Shown: positions 31,281 through 43,020, counted from the first letter of the stretch. The stretch: DNA of 64,000 nt from Rhizomys pruinosus (GCA_009823505.1 VZQC01002915.1:2105962-2169961); one strand, 5' to 3'. Numbers and translations are program-made. The notes: generated by a model not told the origin, from the letters alone.

Positions 31281-31345
31281 AGTCTGATGCAAGCCCTACG
31301 CCTCCTATCACTGTGACCCACAAACCAGAGGAGGACACTTTTGGG
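31281..31345 (+). CDS. NTRK3: NTRK3 exon, ectodomain stalk (65 nt)
   Basis: This exon encodes the rest of the extracellular stalk. Two bases complete Glu, then SDASPTPPITVTHKPEEDTF and G follow, ending in phase 0. The segment is acidic and proline-rich with no cysteine or sequon, as expected for a linker between the ligand-binding domain and the membrane. The acceptor polypyrimidine tract is unusual: T23 followed by CTTTTTCTAG. The donor is GGG|GTGAGT. The stalk is the least conserved part of the ectodomain between mammals, so its wording (ESTDFFDFESDASPTPP over this and the previous exon) is a useful lineage marker. Confidence 0.95.
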
Positions 31346-32275
31346 GTGAGTTACTTCCTGATTAACAGGAACATACTGACTGGCATAGTCTTTTTCAGAA
31401 TTCGAGGTGCTGACTTTTCCACATATTATCTACTTAGAACCTTAGTACTTATAGCAAAAAAAACAAAAAAACAAAAACAAACAAAAACTGATGAGGAATG
31501 TTCTCCTCGGAGGTGGTTTAAACTGTCCTCGTTTGATGGGGATAGTTCATTGTTTGAGGATTGGCTCCAAGCCCCAGGGTTAAGGAAGAGAACAGTTTGA
31601 ACTTTCCCAGTCTGTTAGGAGCCTGTCTAGGCCTTGCTTGCAGGGCCCTCTAACTGGACAAACCTTGTGCAAAAGGCCTTGTTGACCAGAGCTTCTTCTT
31701 GGGTGGGTTCTTCAAGCCCTGCCTCAGAGTCTGAGATTTCCCTGGGGAGAAGTAGAGATGAGACTCCTAGTGTCAGAGCTCCCAGATCTTCCTGAGTAGA
31801 AACATTATGTAAAAATGTCAATAGGAAGATACAGAATTTAATTATCAGTTAGAACTCTGTGCAGAAGTTTCTCTGAGCTCGTCATTGTAGCTCTTGAATG
31901 GCTTCCACGTGAGGAGGGCTCAAAGTATCAAATTAGGGAACTTCTCTTAATCAAACTGAGTAATGTATATTTTAATCAAAATTTAAGTTCTTTTAGGGTC
32001 ATAAATTATTTCTTCTAAAGACTTTACTTCAGGAGTGTCCAACCTTTTAATACTGTAACATGATACTGTCATCTACAAATGTGTTGGGTGACATTCATAG
32101 CTGTCCTGGGAGGCGTGTGGTCATCGGGCCTTGAGTTGGACACACCTGAGGAGCAAGAGGTTTGGGGGCCTCCCATTTTGTGGAAGCAGGGCTGTTCTCA
32201 TCTGGACACACGTTACTTTTAAGGCTCTGGGATTTCTGCAGCTGCTCCTGACTGTCTGTGTTTGGCTTCTAATAG
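31346..32275 (+). other. NTRK3 intron, 930 nt
   Basis: It contains a fossil hAT-like miniature DNA transposon with terminal inverted repeats (32030-32148), 127 nt before the transmembrane exon. The rest shows nothing I can name. Donor GTGAGT, acceptor TTCTAATAG. Confidence 0.85.
32030..32148. mobile_element. Fossil hAT-like miniature DNA transposon
   Basis: A 119-nt element with terminal inverted repeats: caggagtgtccaac on the left and gttggacacacctg on the right (13 of 14 complementary). The interior (tgttgggtgacattcatagc, tgtcctgggaggcgtgtggt) resembles a non-autonomous hAT/Charlie family of mammals. No convincing 8-bp target duplication remains. Confidence 0.7.
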
Positions 32276-32378
32276 GTATCCATAGCAGTTGGACTTGCTG
32301 CCTTTGCCTGTGTCCTGCTGGTGGTTCTCTTTATCATGATCAACAAGTATGGCCGACGGTCCAAATTTGGGATGAAGG
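32276..32378 (+). CDS. NTRK3: NTRK3 exon, transmembrane segment (103 nt)
   Basis: This exon encodes the membrane span and the first cytoplasmic residues. It reads VSIAVGLAAFACVLLVVLFI, then MINKYGRRSKFGMK and one base of Gly. About 23 hydrophobic residues are followed by the basic stop-transfer run NKYGRRSK, which orients the C-terminus to the cytosol. It enters in phase 0 and leaves in phase 1. Acceptor TTCTAATAG, donor AAGG|GTAAGG. All membrane-bound TrkC forms, kinase-positive or truncated, need this exon. The next exon (cytoplasmic juxtamembrane) was searched for in the following 31.6 kb and not found, consistent with the very long intron at this place in mammalian NTRK3. Confidence 0.97.
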
Positions 32379-33504
32379 GTAAGGTTGCACCTTTAGTCTC
32401 AAGAGTGCCATGGTGGAAACATGGCTCCTTGTGATCAAAAGATGCTGTTTCATCTTCCTGTGCACTCTGAGAAGCTTCTGGTCACAGGGCCTCTGTGGTC
32501 CTGGTGGAGACTCTGCACCTGTTTTTGGTAATTATGGACCGAAGGCTGTGTTGGGATCTGTAGGAACCAAAGTGTGATGCTGAAAACCATTGCTTGCTCA
32601 GATGGACTTAAGTGGTGAGGACAGTTTGGAAAGGAAGTTGAATTTGAAGGCAAATCAAGAGGACTTGGGTAATTTTGTTCAGTATTGGTGGCCTAAGGAG
32701 CTCCTCATCTGGGTGACATTTTTCTCTTATCTGCACCTATCTTGGGAGTCTTGTTGGGAAGGAATTAGCACAGTGAGATATATGGTGGTGAACTCTGGTA
32801 TTGAAAAGCTGCCTGTGCCATGGTGGCTCAGCACGTAGCTTGACAGAGTCCTAGAATGGATGCCAAGAGCAACATGGTTTCTAAATCTGTTGGCCAGTTT
32901 CCATGTACAGAATATTCAACCTCATTATGGAAGGGGTGGGGGTGCTGATCTGTGGCACGCTGCCGAGGCTCCATTGAGGGGCCTGCGATAACGTAGTTAA
33001 CATGGTGAATTAGCATCTACCTGGCTGGTCTCAGAGATAGGTGTGGCCAAAGGGTTCAAGTCAATCTGGATACTAATGTTCCAAAACAGAAACTTCATTT
33101 TTAAGATGTCTTCCCATTTGGGGCTGTCACGTATGGCAGATGTTTGCAGGAGTGGATAGGAATGGATGGTGACAGGTTACTTAAACAATATTCATGTTGG
33201 TGCTTGCTGGTGACACTATGAGGTCCAGAGTGATTACCTTCTAGGGCTTTAATACTGGGAGCTAGTTTTTATGGTGGGAGTCCTGAGCTCAGGGCTTGGA
33301 GGTTAAAGAGTACATGCATGGCATTCACAGGGGTAGTATCCCTGAGATTTATATGCAAATAAACATTTGAGTGACTCTGTGTGGTGGAGGGTTCACTGTT
33401 TGAACATAAATGGAGCTAGATTTAATTACATTCTCAAGATTCTCTCTTTGCTCTTTGCATTTGTTGAATTGGACTAAAGTCATGGCAGAGACAGACAAGT
33501 TTTC

Positions 33505-33790
33505 TTTTCTCTCCCTCCCCTCCCCGTCTCTTGGTCTCTCTTTTCCTTTCTTCTTTTCCTCTCTTCTCTCCTCTTCCTTCTTCCCGATTTCTTCCTTCAA
33601 ACCTTCCTTCCATCTTTTCCTCCCTTCCTTCTTTGCTTCCTTCCTTCTCTCTTATTTCCCTCCCCTCCTTTCCCCCCTTCTCTTCCTTCGATCTCTCCTT
33701 CCCCCTTTCCATCCCATCCTTTTTTTTTGTGGGAGTCAGAATTGAACTCAGGGGCCTTATGCATGCCAGGCAATTACTATGGCCCTTTAG
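33505..33790. repeat. Polypyrimidine tract with an ID/B4-like tail piece
   Basis: Positions 33505-33727 are almost wholly C/T. The following 60 nt (gaattgaactcaggggcctt, atgcatgccaggcaattact) resemble an antisense ID/B4 head. Open frames across this part are compositional. Confidence 0.8.
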
Positions 33791-34623
33791 TCTCCGTGTT
33801 TCTGTGGATAATCTGAAGTATTCTGGCCAAGAGAAATATATGTGCAGGTGAATTCCAAAGAGGAGATTGATAGCTTGAACTCTGGACTTCTCTGCTTGGG
33901 TACTCTGATTGGAGATATTTAATGTTCCAGCATTCACCGTGTGTCAAACAGAGCTCCATAGGTTTGCCTAGGATGACTGCCGTAGGAAGAACCTACTTAG
34001 TTCTTGCTTCTACATGAGAAAACATCAGGATGTGGACAAAGCAAAAAAGAAGGGGTATTATTGCTCTTCTCCCAGGGAGGTACACCAGCAGCTGAGTTGA
34101 GACCCTGCAGTATGCTTGGCAGTGCTGCGAGAGCAGATTTTTTTTCTATTAATGTCATTCTGTTTCTGGAACAGCGTATCCCCATGTCAAATGGGTTAGG
34201 CAGCACCCATGGTGCTACCTCTCTCTGATCGCCTTTCCCAGGCAGTTCTGTTTCCCTTAGTCCAGGTTGGTCTAGGAAATGGCGTCTCTATAGGTACAGG
34301 TGAAATACTGGCTACTCTAAAGTTATGCTAAAGTTAGAGGCAAGTGGATATGCTGAGTCCAAGAGTGAGTATATAGAAGTTAGCTTGCATGCCTCTCATC
34401 TTTATTAAGCTCCATTTTGTGTATGTCTCATATCATTTTAGGATAAATAGACAAATGCTGTAAGCTACAAATAATTTTTATCCTTGTCAGTGACTTTTCT
34501 TATCGCCTCCTTCTCAGATCACTGAACAATCAAGAAAATGTGCCACAGAAAAAGCCACAGGCCAATCCAGTGGAGGGAATTCCTCAACTGAGGTTCCCTC
34601 TACCCAGGTGTCACAATCAGTAA

Positions 34624-34985
34624 TTGTTGTTGTTGTTGTTGTTGCTATGACCATAAACCTAAGAAAACACAACTTAAGGGATGAAGGATTTATTTTGGCT
34701 CATCATTTGGAGGTATAGGTCATTAAGATGGGAAGGTGTGACGGTGTTTACAGTGGCAGAAACATATGGTTGGGACTCCTTTAATCTCAGCTGACAAAGA
34801 AGTAGAGATGAATGTCTTCTTTCAAGTCTCCAGTCCATGGGATGGTGGCACCCACGTTCTAGGGGGCCGTTCTCTCTCAGATATTTTTCACTGAAACGTG
34901 TTACAGACATATTGAGAGGTCTGCCTCAGTCTCATAGGTGATTCTAAAGGCAGTCAAGTTGACACTGGAGATTAATTGTTACAAA
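34624..34985. repeat. (GTT)n and a rodent LTR-like repeat
   Basis: A (GTT)n run at 34624-34645 leads into the family seen at 10095: aacttaagggatgaaggatt, cagtccatgggatggtggca, aggtgattctaaaggcagtc and aagttgacactggagattaa. Confidence 0.55.
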
Positions 34986-35079
34986 GAATGACAGCATGTG
35001 TTCCAGAAGTCTCTCAGCTCTGCCTATGGTGAACTCTCAACCTCTCTACATATATCCCAGTCTCAGGTTTGGAATTTCA

Positions 35080-35205
35080 AATCCGGGTGAGGGGTCTGTT
35101 TTTGCTCTTTGGCATCAGTATAGTTACTTACCTTCTCAAAGCCTCTATTTCCTCAACTTTAAGATGAGAATAAAACTTCCTATCCAGGGAGTTGAAGACT
35201 ATTGT
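35080..35205 (+). repeat. MIR fragment
   Basis: agttacttaccttctcaaag followed by cctctatttcctcaacttta fits a sense MIR. Confidence 0.5.
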
Positions 35206-35221
35206 GATATGTAGGTAATTG

Positions 35222-35520
35222 TGTAAGTCAGCTTCTCATCACTATGACAAAATATGGGAGAAAATCAACATATAAGAGGCAAAGGTACTTTGGGCTCATG
35301 ATTTTAGTTCACTGATGCTTGGCTCCATTGCTTTTGAGCCTGTGGAGATATTGTGCATCACGGTGGCATGAAGGAGACCTGTTCACCTCACGGTGGCATG
35401 GAAGCCAAGAGAGACAGGAAAGGACTGAGGTACCAATATCCATTTCAAGGCATGCTGCCAATGACCTAACTTCCTCTCTCTAGGCTCTACCTACTAAAGG
35501 TTCCACCACCTCCCACTAGT
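35222..35520. repeat. Rodent LTR-like repeat
   Basis: tctcatcactatgacaaaat, acatataagaggcaaaggta, atcacggtggcatgaaggag and tctaggctctacctactaaa follow the MaLR-like order seen elsewhere in the window. A catcacggtggcatg-like piece occurs twice within 45 nt. Confidence 0.45.
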
Positions 35521-36903
35521 GACACGGGCTGGTGACCAAGCCTTTGGCATATTTTCTTCTGTGGCACATGAAAGGGTCTCCTTGGTTGCTATCTCTCTCT
35601 TCTTTTCTGGATGTATCAATCTTTATAGCTTCCTCTTATGGTCTTTTCATGATAAAATCGCCCTAAGACTCCAACATGCAGCCCCCACACAATATGTAAC
35701 AAGATAGGCCAGCATGGATCTTTCAGTCCCCTTGTCTTATTCTTGCTATCTCTGCACCATACCCCCACCAAGTTCATGTCCTGCAGACTGTCAAGTTAGC
35801 AACTACTTCCACAATATAAAAATGCAGTTAGTGGCTAATAACCAGTTTATTTTTATACTTCTAGATATCTGTGTATGAACATATATCTCTATAAATATCC
35901 AGGTTTAAACTTGTATGTATTGCCCATATATATGCACATTAAAAAAATCTGTTATTTTGTATGTATAAACACATTTATGTTCTAAGTCAGCCACATTTTG
36001 CCTTACTGACTTTCCAGGTATCAAAGATCTGTCTATGCACTGGGCTGAACACCCACTTTATGGAAGATGACCACTAATTAGTCAGATCTTACAGAAATAA
36101 GCTGAAGCTGAATATTTATTGTCTCTGGTTCTTTTCTAAACAGCTACAAAGTTTAGCTTAGAAAAGTGATACCATCTACTTTTTGACTGACAAAGGTTTC
36201 TAAATGATGCTAAGAAAACAGTGGGGTTTTTCCCCCTCTGGTGCTAATGAAGACCAGTGTTTCTGCCTGGCAGGGCTGATCAGAGAAATGTCTGTATGGC
36301 CCAGGACAGGACCAATCAGCCAGACCTTATGTGATTCATCGCCAAACTTGCTTTTCATCTTAGGGACAGGATGTATGCTAGTGCCTCTGATGGCCCTGTA
36401 GATGAACATAGGCCTCACAGGATGGATACATTGTAAATCATGTTTAGTTAACAGATACTTAAAGTAAAGTGGCTGCCTATTTGATCATGATTGGGAATTA
36501 TTAGCATTTTACCCCATTAACAGATGGTAATCATCTTCTGAGGAGATTGTAGGATTATGACAGTGTCTTAATTTCGAAAAACTGGCTACTGCCACAAGAT
36601 CTCTGGGTCTGCTGCCACATTGAATGGTATTTCTATCCTTCTGACTTTACCACTAAGTTAAGGGAGTGATTAGATGCAGGGAGGAGTCATTTCTGCTTTC
36701 TTTACCAGTCTTAAGGCATTGGGCTGAGAAAGGTTTTCTCCAGGTAGATGGAGGTCAAGATGGGAGGAATCTTGGGCAGCTAAGGTTTGATGTGGTTGAA
36801 CATTGTTCCTTAGTGTAGTCCACGTGTCTACAGCTATATGCACAAAGAAGAGGAACTGGTGTAAGAAGAGCAGGTGGGGGCATACCATACAAAGACGACA
36901 TTG

Positions 36904-36924
36904 GAGGGCTGGAGAGATGGCCGC
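36904..36924 (+). repeat. B2 head fragment
   Basis: Only the first 20 nt or so of a B2 (agggctggagagatggcc) are present, followed by unrelated sequence. Confidence 0.5.
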
Positions 36925-37121
36925 AGGAGCCTAGGACAAAGAAAGAGACTTCAATAAGGGCTGCTGTTCTCCGTGTTCTTCCTTCCATAGACTTTCCAGG
37001 GTGCCAGAAGTAAAGCGAGCACTCAGAGAGGACCCGCACAAGGCAGCCTCTCCCCTGCAGGTGGTACCAGGAAACTTGGGTGTCCTGGTAGGGAGGAAGT
37101 TTTAAAATCCCCAAGTTTTGG

Positions 37122-37485
37122 GGCTGGAGAGATGGCTTAGTGGTTAAGAGCACTAATTGCTCTTGCAGAGGACCCGGGTTTGATTCCCAGCACCCACATG
37201 GCAACTAAGAAGCATCTTTAACTCCAGTTTCAGAGGAATCTCTCACCTCCTAGGCATTGCATGACATGGGTGCACCAACCTACACGCTACATGCAGACAG
37301 TACACTCATTCACATAAAAAATAATAAATTGCCGGGTGTGGTGATGCACGCCTTTAATCCTAGTACTTGGAAGGCAGAGGCAGGTGGATCTTTGTGAGTT
37401 TAAGGCCAGCCTGGTCTACAGAGTGAGTTCAAGGACAGCTAGGGCTACGACCCTGTCTCAAAAAGACAAAAAAAGTAATAAATTA
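37122..37485 (+). repeat. B2 SINE with a B1 nested in its tail
   Basis: A B2 (37122 to about 37330: ttggggctggagagatggct … cacataaaaaataataaatt) is followed by a B1 (37331-37465: gccgggtgtggtgatgcacg … gaccctgtctcaaaaagac). The repeat taataaatt lies on both sides of the B1, showing it inserted into the A-rich tail of the B2. This nesting differs from the fused SINEs at 6921 and 16746. Confidence 0.85.
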
Positions 37486-37679
37486 AAAAATAAAAAAAAG
37501 AAGACATCAGAAGCTTTTAAAGGGGGGGCTGGACACTGGATAGACATGTCATTGGTGACATTGATTTAAGGTTGCTTCCTTTGCCCTGAGACATATACTT
37601 TTTTTGAAGTCTATTTAAAAAGGATCAGAAGCTAAGAGCACCACAAGACAGAGATGAAGCTGGTAAAAAAAAATCACTG

Positions 37680-37890
37680 TGTGTGTATATGTACTTGTAT
37701 TTACGTGTGTGCAGGTGCATGTGGAGGCCAGAGGTCAACCTCAGATGTTGCTCTTGAGGCGATGTTCACATTGTTTTTAAGTCAGGGTCTGTTACTGACT
37801 TAGATCTAGTCAATTAGGTGAGGTTGCTTGGTCACCAAGACCCAGGTATCTGGCTGTCTCTGCAACCCAGTGCTGGGATTCTAACACATT
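37680..37890 (-). repeat. B4 SINE fragment, antisense
   Basis: gtgcatgtggaggccagagg, tcaacctcagatgttgctct and cagtgctgggattctaacac follow antisense B4; the distal tRNA-like part is missing. Confidence 0.65.
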
Positions 37891-40279
37891 GTAAAGAATG
37901 GTCTGTCCATTCTTCTGTATGCTTGTTTCCTTTTCCAAACTGATATGCGCAAGGGAGGAAGGTGTCTTGACCCCTGTAAAAATCTTATACTTGGGATTCT
38001 TGGCTTGGGACTTCTGGTATAACTCTTTGGACATAATTTTGAGAGCACATTTTGGCTTTGCTTCCTGTCTTGTCATAAGGGTCTTACAGTGTCCTAATGA
38101 ATGCTTGCATTCTCTTTCCCTGTTTTTTGATACACTGAGAGTCCCTCCTGAGATCCCCTAAATGACTCCTAGCATTTGTGCATGTGTAAATCAAATAGGT
38201 AAAGTCTGTGGCAAAAGCCTTCCTTCTCTTGCCTGAGCTTCACCAGGAGGCTTTCACTGCAGACAGCCTCACTCTGCTTGAGGACAGAGTTCTAGAATAT
38301 GGTGCTCCAACTCCAGGAGAAGGTTGGCAGGCAGTGTGTGCTTTTTCTGGCTTGTGTTTGCTGCCCTGACCTTTGTGGGGTGCTTCAGGTGTGCAGTGAC
38401 TCATTCCAGTAATCCCTTCATGCCTGTCCCTGTTGTGTTGAGGCCTGGGGTGCTCTGTTCCCTCCTTATATTCTGCTCTCTGGACTCTAGGGAGCCAAGC
38501 GTTCTCTACACTGATGCTTCCACATGAAGAGAAATCCCTGGACATGCAATGTGGTACAAAATGTTTCCTCCACGGCTACCTGCTGGCTGGCTGTTCTTGG
38601 CAAGCTTCTATATCCTGTTCGCTGTGCCAGGGATAGCCAGTGTGCTTGGCTTTACACTCAGAAATGATTGCCTCTCAGATTCATTTAATTTTGGCAGTGA
38701 AACACAGTGCTTACTAATCCATGTCATTGTAACTGGCTCCCATAGAGTTAACAGTCCTTTGATAGCTCATTTTAGAAGTTCTTAACCTTTTTGTTTCCAG
38801 ATGCTCATGTGACAGATGATAGTTGCATGTCTTATGCCTGTGGGTGTAACCTGGCTCTCCCACAGGTCCAGGCCCTCACAGCAATTTTACACCCAAGAAA
38901 AACATGACAGAAAATGTGCTAGTGTTAGCAAATGGGAATTTCATGAAGCAGCCTCTTGCCATTTTTTTTTTTTTGCTCTTAAAAAATCCACAAACATTTG
39001 TACCTTATTATAGCAAATATCGCGACCATATATTCTCTGACTAACCCGTCGATCCCAACGTACGGTGGCACCAGGAGGGAAGACGAAGACGCAGGGGGCC
39101 GCCAGCCTTGGCTTTCTCATGCTCTTCTTTGCCCAAGATAACTTTTGCCCCTGCGAAGTTAAGTTGCAGAAACTGCTCCAAAAGAAGCCACCTCTGCCCT
39201 CCTGGCACAGTTTTTCTTCTCTCATGGGCCTTGGGGGCATCTCTGAGGGCGTTGGCTAATGAAAAGCTGTCATGTGGCTGCAGTGTCCATGTCTGCGTTT
39301 ATGTAGTCCAGTCTCTCCGCAGAGAGCCTTAGGACGTCCAAAGCACAGCACTGTAAGCCACACACAGCAAAGCAGAGCGATCAACACAACGGTTGGTCAG
39401 AAAGCATCACCTGCTAGTAACAACCACTACCAACCAACCTCTGCAAGTGCTCACATCCCCGAACTCCTTCTCAACCCCAGTTCTCATGCTGCATGCTCAT
39501 CATGGAGATGAGGGAGACGGGACTTTGGAGATGTACTGCAGGAGCAAAAGAACCTCCTTCATCCGGCTGTACTAACAGCATCCAGGTGTGCCTGCCACCT
39601 GCTCCCAGCCCAGAGGGATGAGAAAGAGCCTCAGGTTGATCTCTACCTGACTCTTGCTCCCAAAAAACTTATTGGCACTCTCTTCCTTTCTCCCTACCCT
39701 TCTCTCACTCACTCCCTTACTCCCAGCTGGAATAAGATGTAAATAAGCAGCCTTGAGTTCCAGGTACTACAGCCACGGGCCACCCCTCCCCCACCATGCC
39801 TTTCTGGCTATGATAAACTCTACCCTCAAATTATACACCAAAATAAATGAAATAAATCCTCCCTCGAGTGGCTTTTGTCAAATATTCAGCCACAGCAATG
39901 AGGAAAATTACCAATATGTCCCCAGCATTACCTTCAGGATCACTTGCAGGAGAGTACAGACAGCACAGAGAAGTTTCTAGAGAAAGGAATGACTGAATAG
40001 CAGCACCAGGACCTCCGGGTTGACAATGCCAGGCTGTCATTGACATCTGGCATCTTTAAGGGTCTGCTCCCAGCTCTCTCTCTCCAGAGGAGAGTGTCAG
40101 GGTTGACTGTGAATTCACAATTGTCCTGAAGATCAGCAGATTGTGTGTTTTATACTCAATTTTGGGTGAAAAGAGTTGGAAGCTTGGTTTTGAACTTGCA
40201 GGCCACTATAGGAATTGCTTCAGGAAATAACTGAAGCTTATTTACTCAAATAGGGTAGAACTAGTTGCCATAGAAGTAG

Positions 40280-40660
40280 TAGCTTTCCTACTCAAAATGA
40301 GCCTACCACCTGACCCAGACATACCACTCCTGAGTATATACCCACAAGACTCATCCTACCTCAGAGATACACGCACAGCCATGTTTATTGCAGCTCTCTT
40401 CACAACAGCGAAGAGCTGGAACCAACCCAAGTGCCCCTCAACCAATGAGTGAATAGAGAAAATGTGGTACATCTACACAATGGAGTTCTATGCAGTGATA
40501 AAAAAAAGATGACATCATGAACTTTGCAGGTAAATGGATGGAACTAGAAGATATTATGTTAAGTGAGGTAACACAGTCCCAGAAAAACAAACAACAAATG
40601 ATATCCCTCATCTGTGGATGCTAGAACCAAGAACCTAGTTGTAAGGCAAACTGAGCAATG
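40280..40660 (+). mobile_element. L1 3' fragment
   Basis: Well-known L1 phrases occur in order: actcctgagtatatacccac, ccatgtttattgcagctctc, gtggtacatctacacaatgg, aaatggatggaactagaaga and ttaagtgaggtaacacagtc. It is 5'-truncated. Confidence 0.85.
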
Positions 40661-41463
40661 TTAATGTTATATCCCTCATGATATGAAAATAACTGTGCTC
40701 TTATATTGTGAATCCCTTAACAGGTTCTAGAATTAACGTACCATTTATTTTCAGACTTTAGAATTTTTGGTATATGGGTGGAGGGTTTGTATGCATATTT
40801 TAGAGTAATATAAAATCAAAAGAATGAGAAAGAAACTAGTTTGTCATGACATTGTGTATAACTACAGTATTTATTTTATGGGAGTGCTTCTTAATATTTC
40901 TTATACAAGGCTGCTTGAGCTTTAGTCCAAGACTTTTCTAAAATATTACACAGTAATTAAAAGGATCAGGCTGGTGTAACTTAGCCTTTCTGGATGCTTA
41001 AAGACCATACTTAATGTCCATACCAATTTGGCTGAGGGTCTCTTTATTCCTTGCCCTCAGAGGTAAACTAAGTTGTGTTCTCTACTATAATTAAAAGTAA
41101 AAATTCATTCCAACTTTTGTTTAAAAAGTGAGCCCCAAAACACCTATTTCCTTCACCTCTCTTCAGGAAAGGATAAAAGGACCTGAGCTGGGACCTGAAG
41201 CATCCTGGATTTTGTATTCAAGGAATGGAGCTGGCCTCATGGTTGGTGACCTTCACAGTCGGCTCCATGATCAGGAAGTCCTCTACTTGGGTTTAATGTC
41301 CTGTTATAGACGCTTGAAATTCTAATACTTTTTGAACATTTTGCACTGTGCCCCACAAATTAGGTAATCAGCACTTTCAGAGAGAAAGCTGGTGAATGAA
41401 TCTCCCTCCGATTTGTAGGAGCACAGTTAATGCAAGGAAGCGAATAAGAAGGTATGTAGGACA

Positions 41464-41850
41464 GAAAGCTGAAGAGGGAGAGGGAGAGGGAGAGAGAGAG
41501 GAGGGAGAAGGAGAGGGAGAGGAGGGAGAAGGAGAGGGAGAGGAGGGAGAAGGAGAGGGAGAGGAGGGAGAAGGAGAGGGAGAGGAGGGAGAAGGAGAGG
41601 GAGAAAGAGGGAGAGGGAGAGGGAGAGAGGAGAGGTAGAGGTAGAGGGAGAGGGAGAGGGAGAGGGAAAGGAGAGAGAGAGGAGGGAGAGGAGGGGAAGG
41701 GAGAAGGAGAGGAGGGAGGGTAGGAGAGGGAGACAGAGGAGGGGGAAAGGGAGAGGAGGGAGAGAGGAGGGAGAGTGCGAGAGGGAGAAAGAGAGGGAGA
41801 GAGAGAGGGAGAGAGAGAGGGAGAGGGAGAGGGAGAGGGAGAGGGAGAGG
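41464..41850. repeat. Polypurine array with a 21-bp minisatellite
   Basis: About 390 nt of G/A sequence. Positions 41501-41605 are five copies of a 21-bp unit (gagggagaaggagagggagag). The rest is irregular GGGAGA and GA. Open frames of Gly-Glu or Ser-Pro type across it are artefacts of composition. Confidence 0.92.
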
Positions 41851-41859
41851 AGATTGGGT

Positions 41860-42015
41860 TTGAAGGACCAAAGCCTTAACTCTTAAGACCTGATCCTCAG
41901 TGACTTCCTGCAGTTAGGTTCCATCTCTAGGTTCCACAACCTCTCAAAACAGTACCACCATCTAGGGACTAAGCATCTAAACATATGATCCTATAGGGGA
42001 ACATTTAATATGCAG
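41860..42015. repeat. Rodent LTR-like repeat, distal part
   Basis: gacttcctgcagttaggttc, catctctaggttccacaacc and catatgatcctataggggaa follow the end of the MaLR-like family. The purine array is directly in front and may have grown inside or next to the element. Confidence 0.4.
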
Positions 42016-43018
42016 CCCAGGACTGACTGGAGGCTATTGGGAACTGAAGTATGGGCTAGCAGACCCTGGAGAGAATCAAAGCAGGTCTGTCATAGGCAGA
42101 GGAGACCCCATGGTGGACTTCCCAGGCATCCTGCCAGCCTCAGAGAGATTGCCCTTGGTAGTGGCTGGGATCTTAGTCTTGGTCCTGCTGCTCTAGTGGA
42201 AGATATTTGTTCTGGAAGCCTGCCCTGTCCTCTAACGTACTGTGGAATAAAAGTTGCATAGTTGTCCAAAGAAAAGATTTCTTCATCAGCCCTAGATATA
42301 CAGAGTCTCTCTCTACCTGACAGGCATCTTGAGTTCAAAGAGGCCTCTGTGCATAATGGCTGGCTGTGCAAACCTGTTTCCAGGCAGAAGGAGAAGAATG
42401 TCAAAGTCTGTCTACCTGCCAGCAGGTCTTGACATGCAGCCCTGAGGAGGGCACCTGGGAGGTTCCAGGAAGTTGCTCTTTAAAGTGAATTTTTCTAAAT
42501 AAATGCAGTCCAGTGAGTTGGCTTTGGATCAGTTGAGGAGCATATGGAGGGCTACCCTGCCACTCACCCGGAGATGTCAGCAGAGTTTGGACATTATTAC
42601 TAGCTAGTATGTGTGGAATTGTCTCCAAAAGCACCAGTCCTTCATGCTATTCTCGCTTTGTAGGGGGAAATGCTTGCTGACTGGGCTTTCTGGAGCTTGT
42701 TACCTTTGGAGAAGAGCTGCTAGGAATTAGGGGCCATTCGAGGGACTCCCAGTAGCTGGTGCTGAGTGCATGAATTGGGGAATTTTCCTGGAAGGTGGCT
42801 GGGCAGTTTCATTAAAAATTTAAGCTCTTGAAAACCTATGTTCCAGTGACTGCACTTCTGAGAATTTAACTAAGGTAATATTCACAAGCAGCTGTCCATA
42901 GGCATGCATATAATTGAGCGAACTTGGTAGGAACTGCTTAACTAATAAGAAATGCATAGCTAATATATTATTGCCATGCATATGATGCAGTACAATGTAG
43001 ACCTTTAAGTCACCAGGT

Positions 43019-43020
<2 letters not shown>

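Noticed and set aside
33434..33937. 167-codon Lys/Glu/Arg-rich open frame on the minus strand
   Set aside because: It runs through a polypyrimidine tract and ID-like sequence; no domain or start context.
41377..41871. 164-codon Ser/Pro/Leu open frame and its Gly/Glu shadow on the other strand
   Set aside because: Pure product of the polypurine array; low-complexity composition only.
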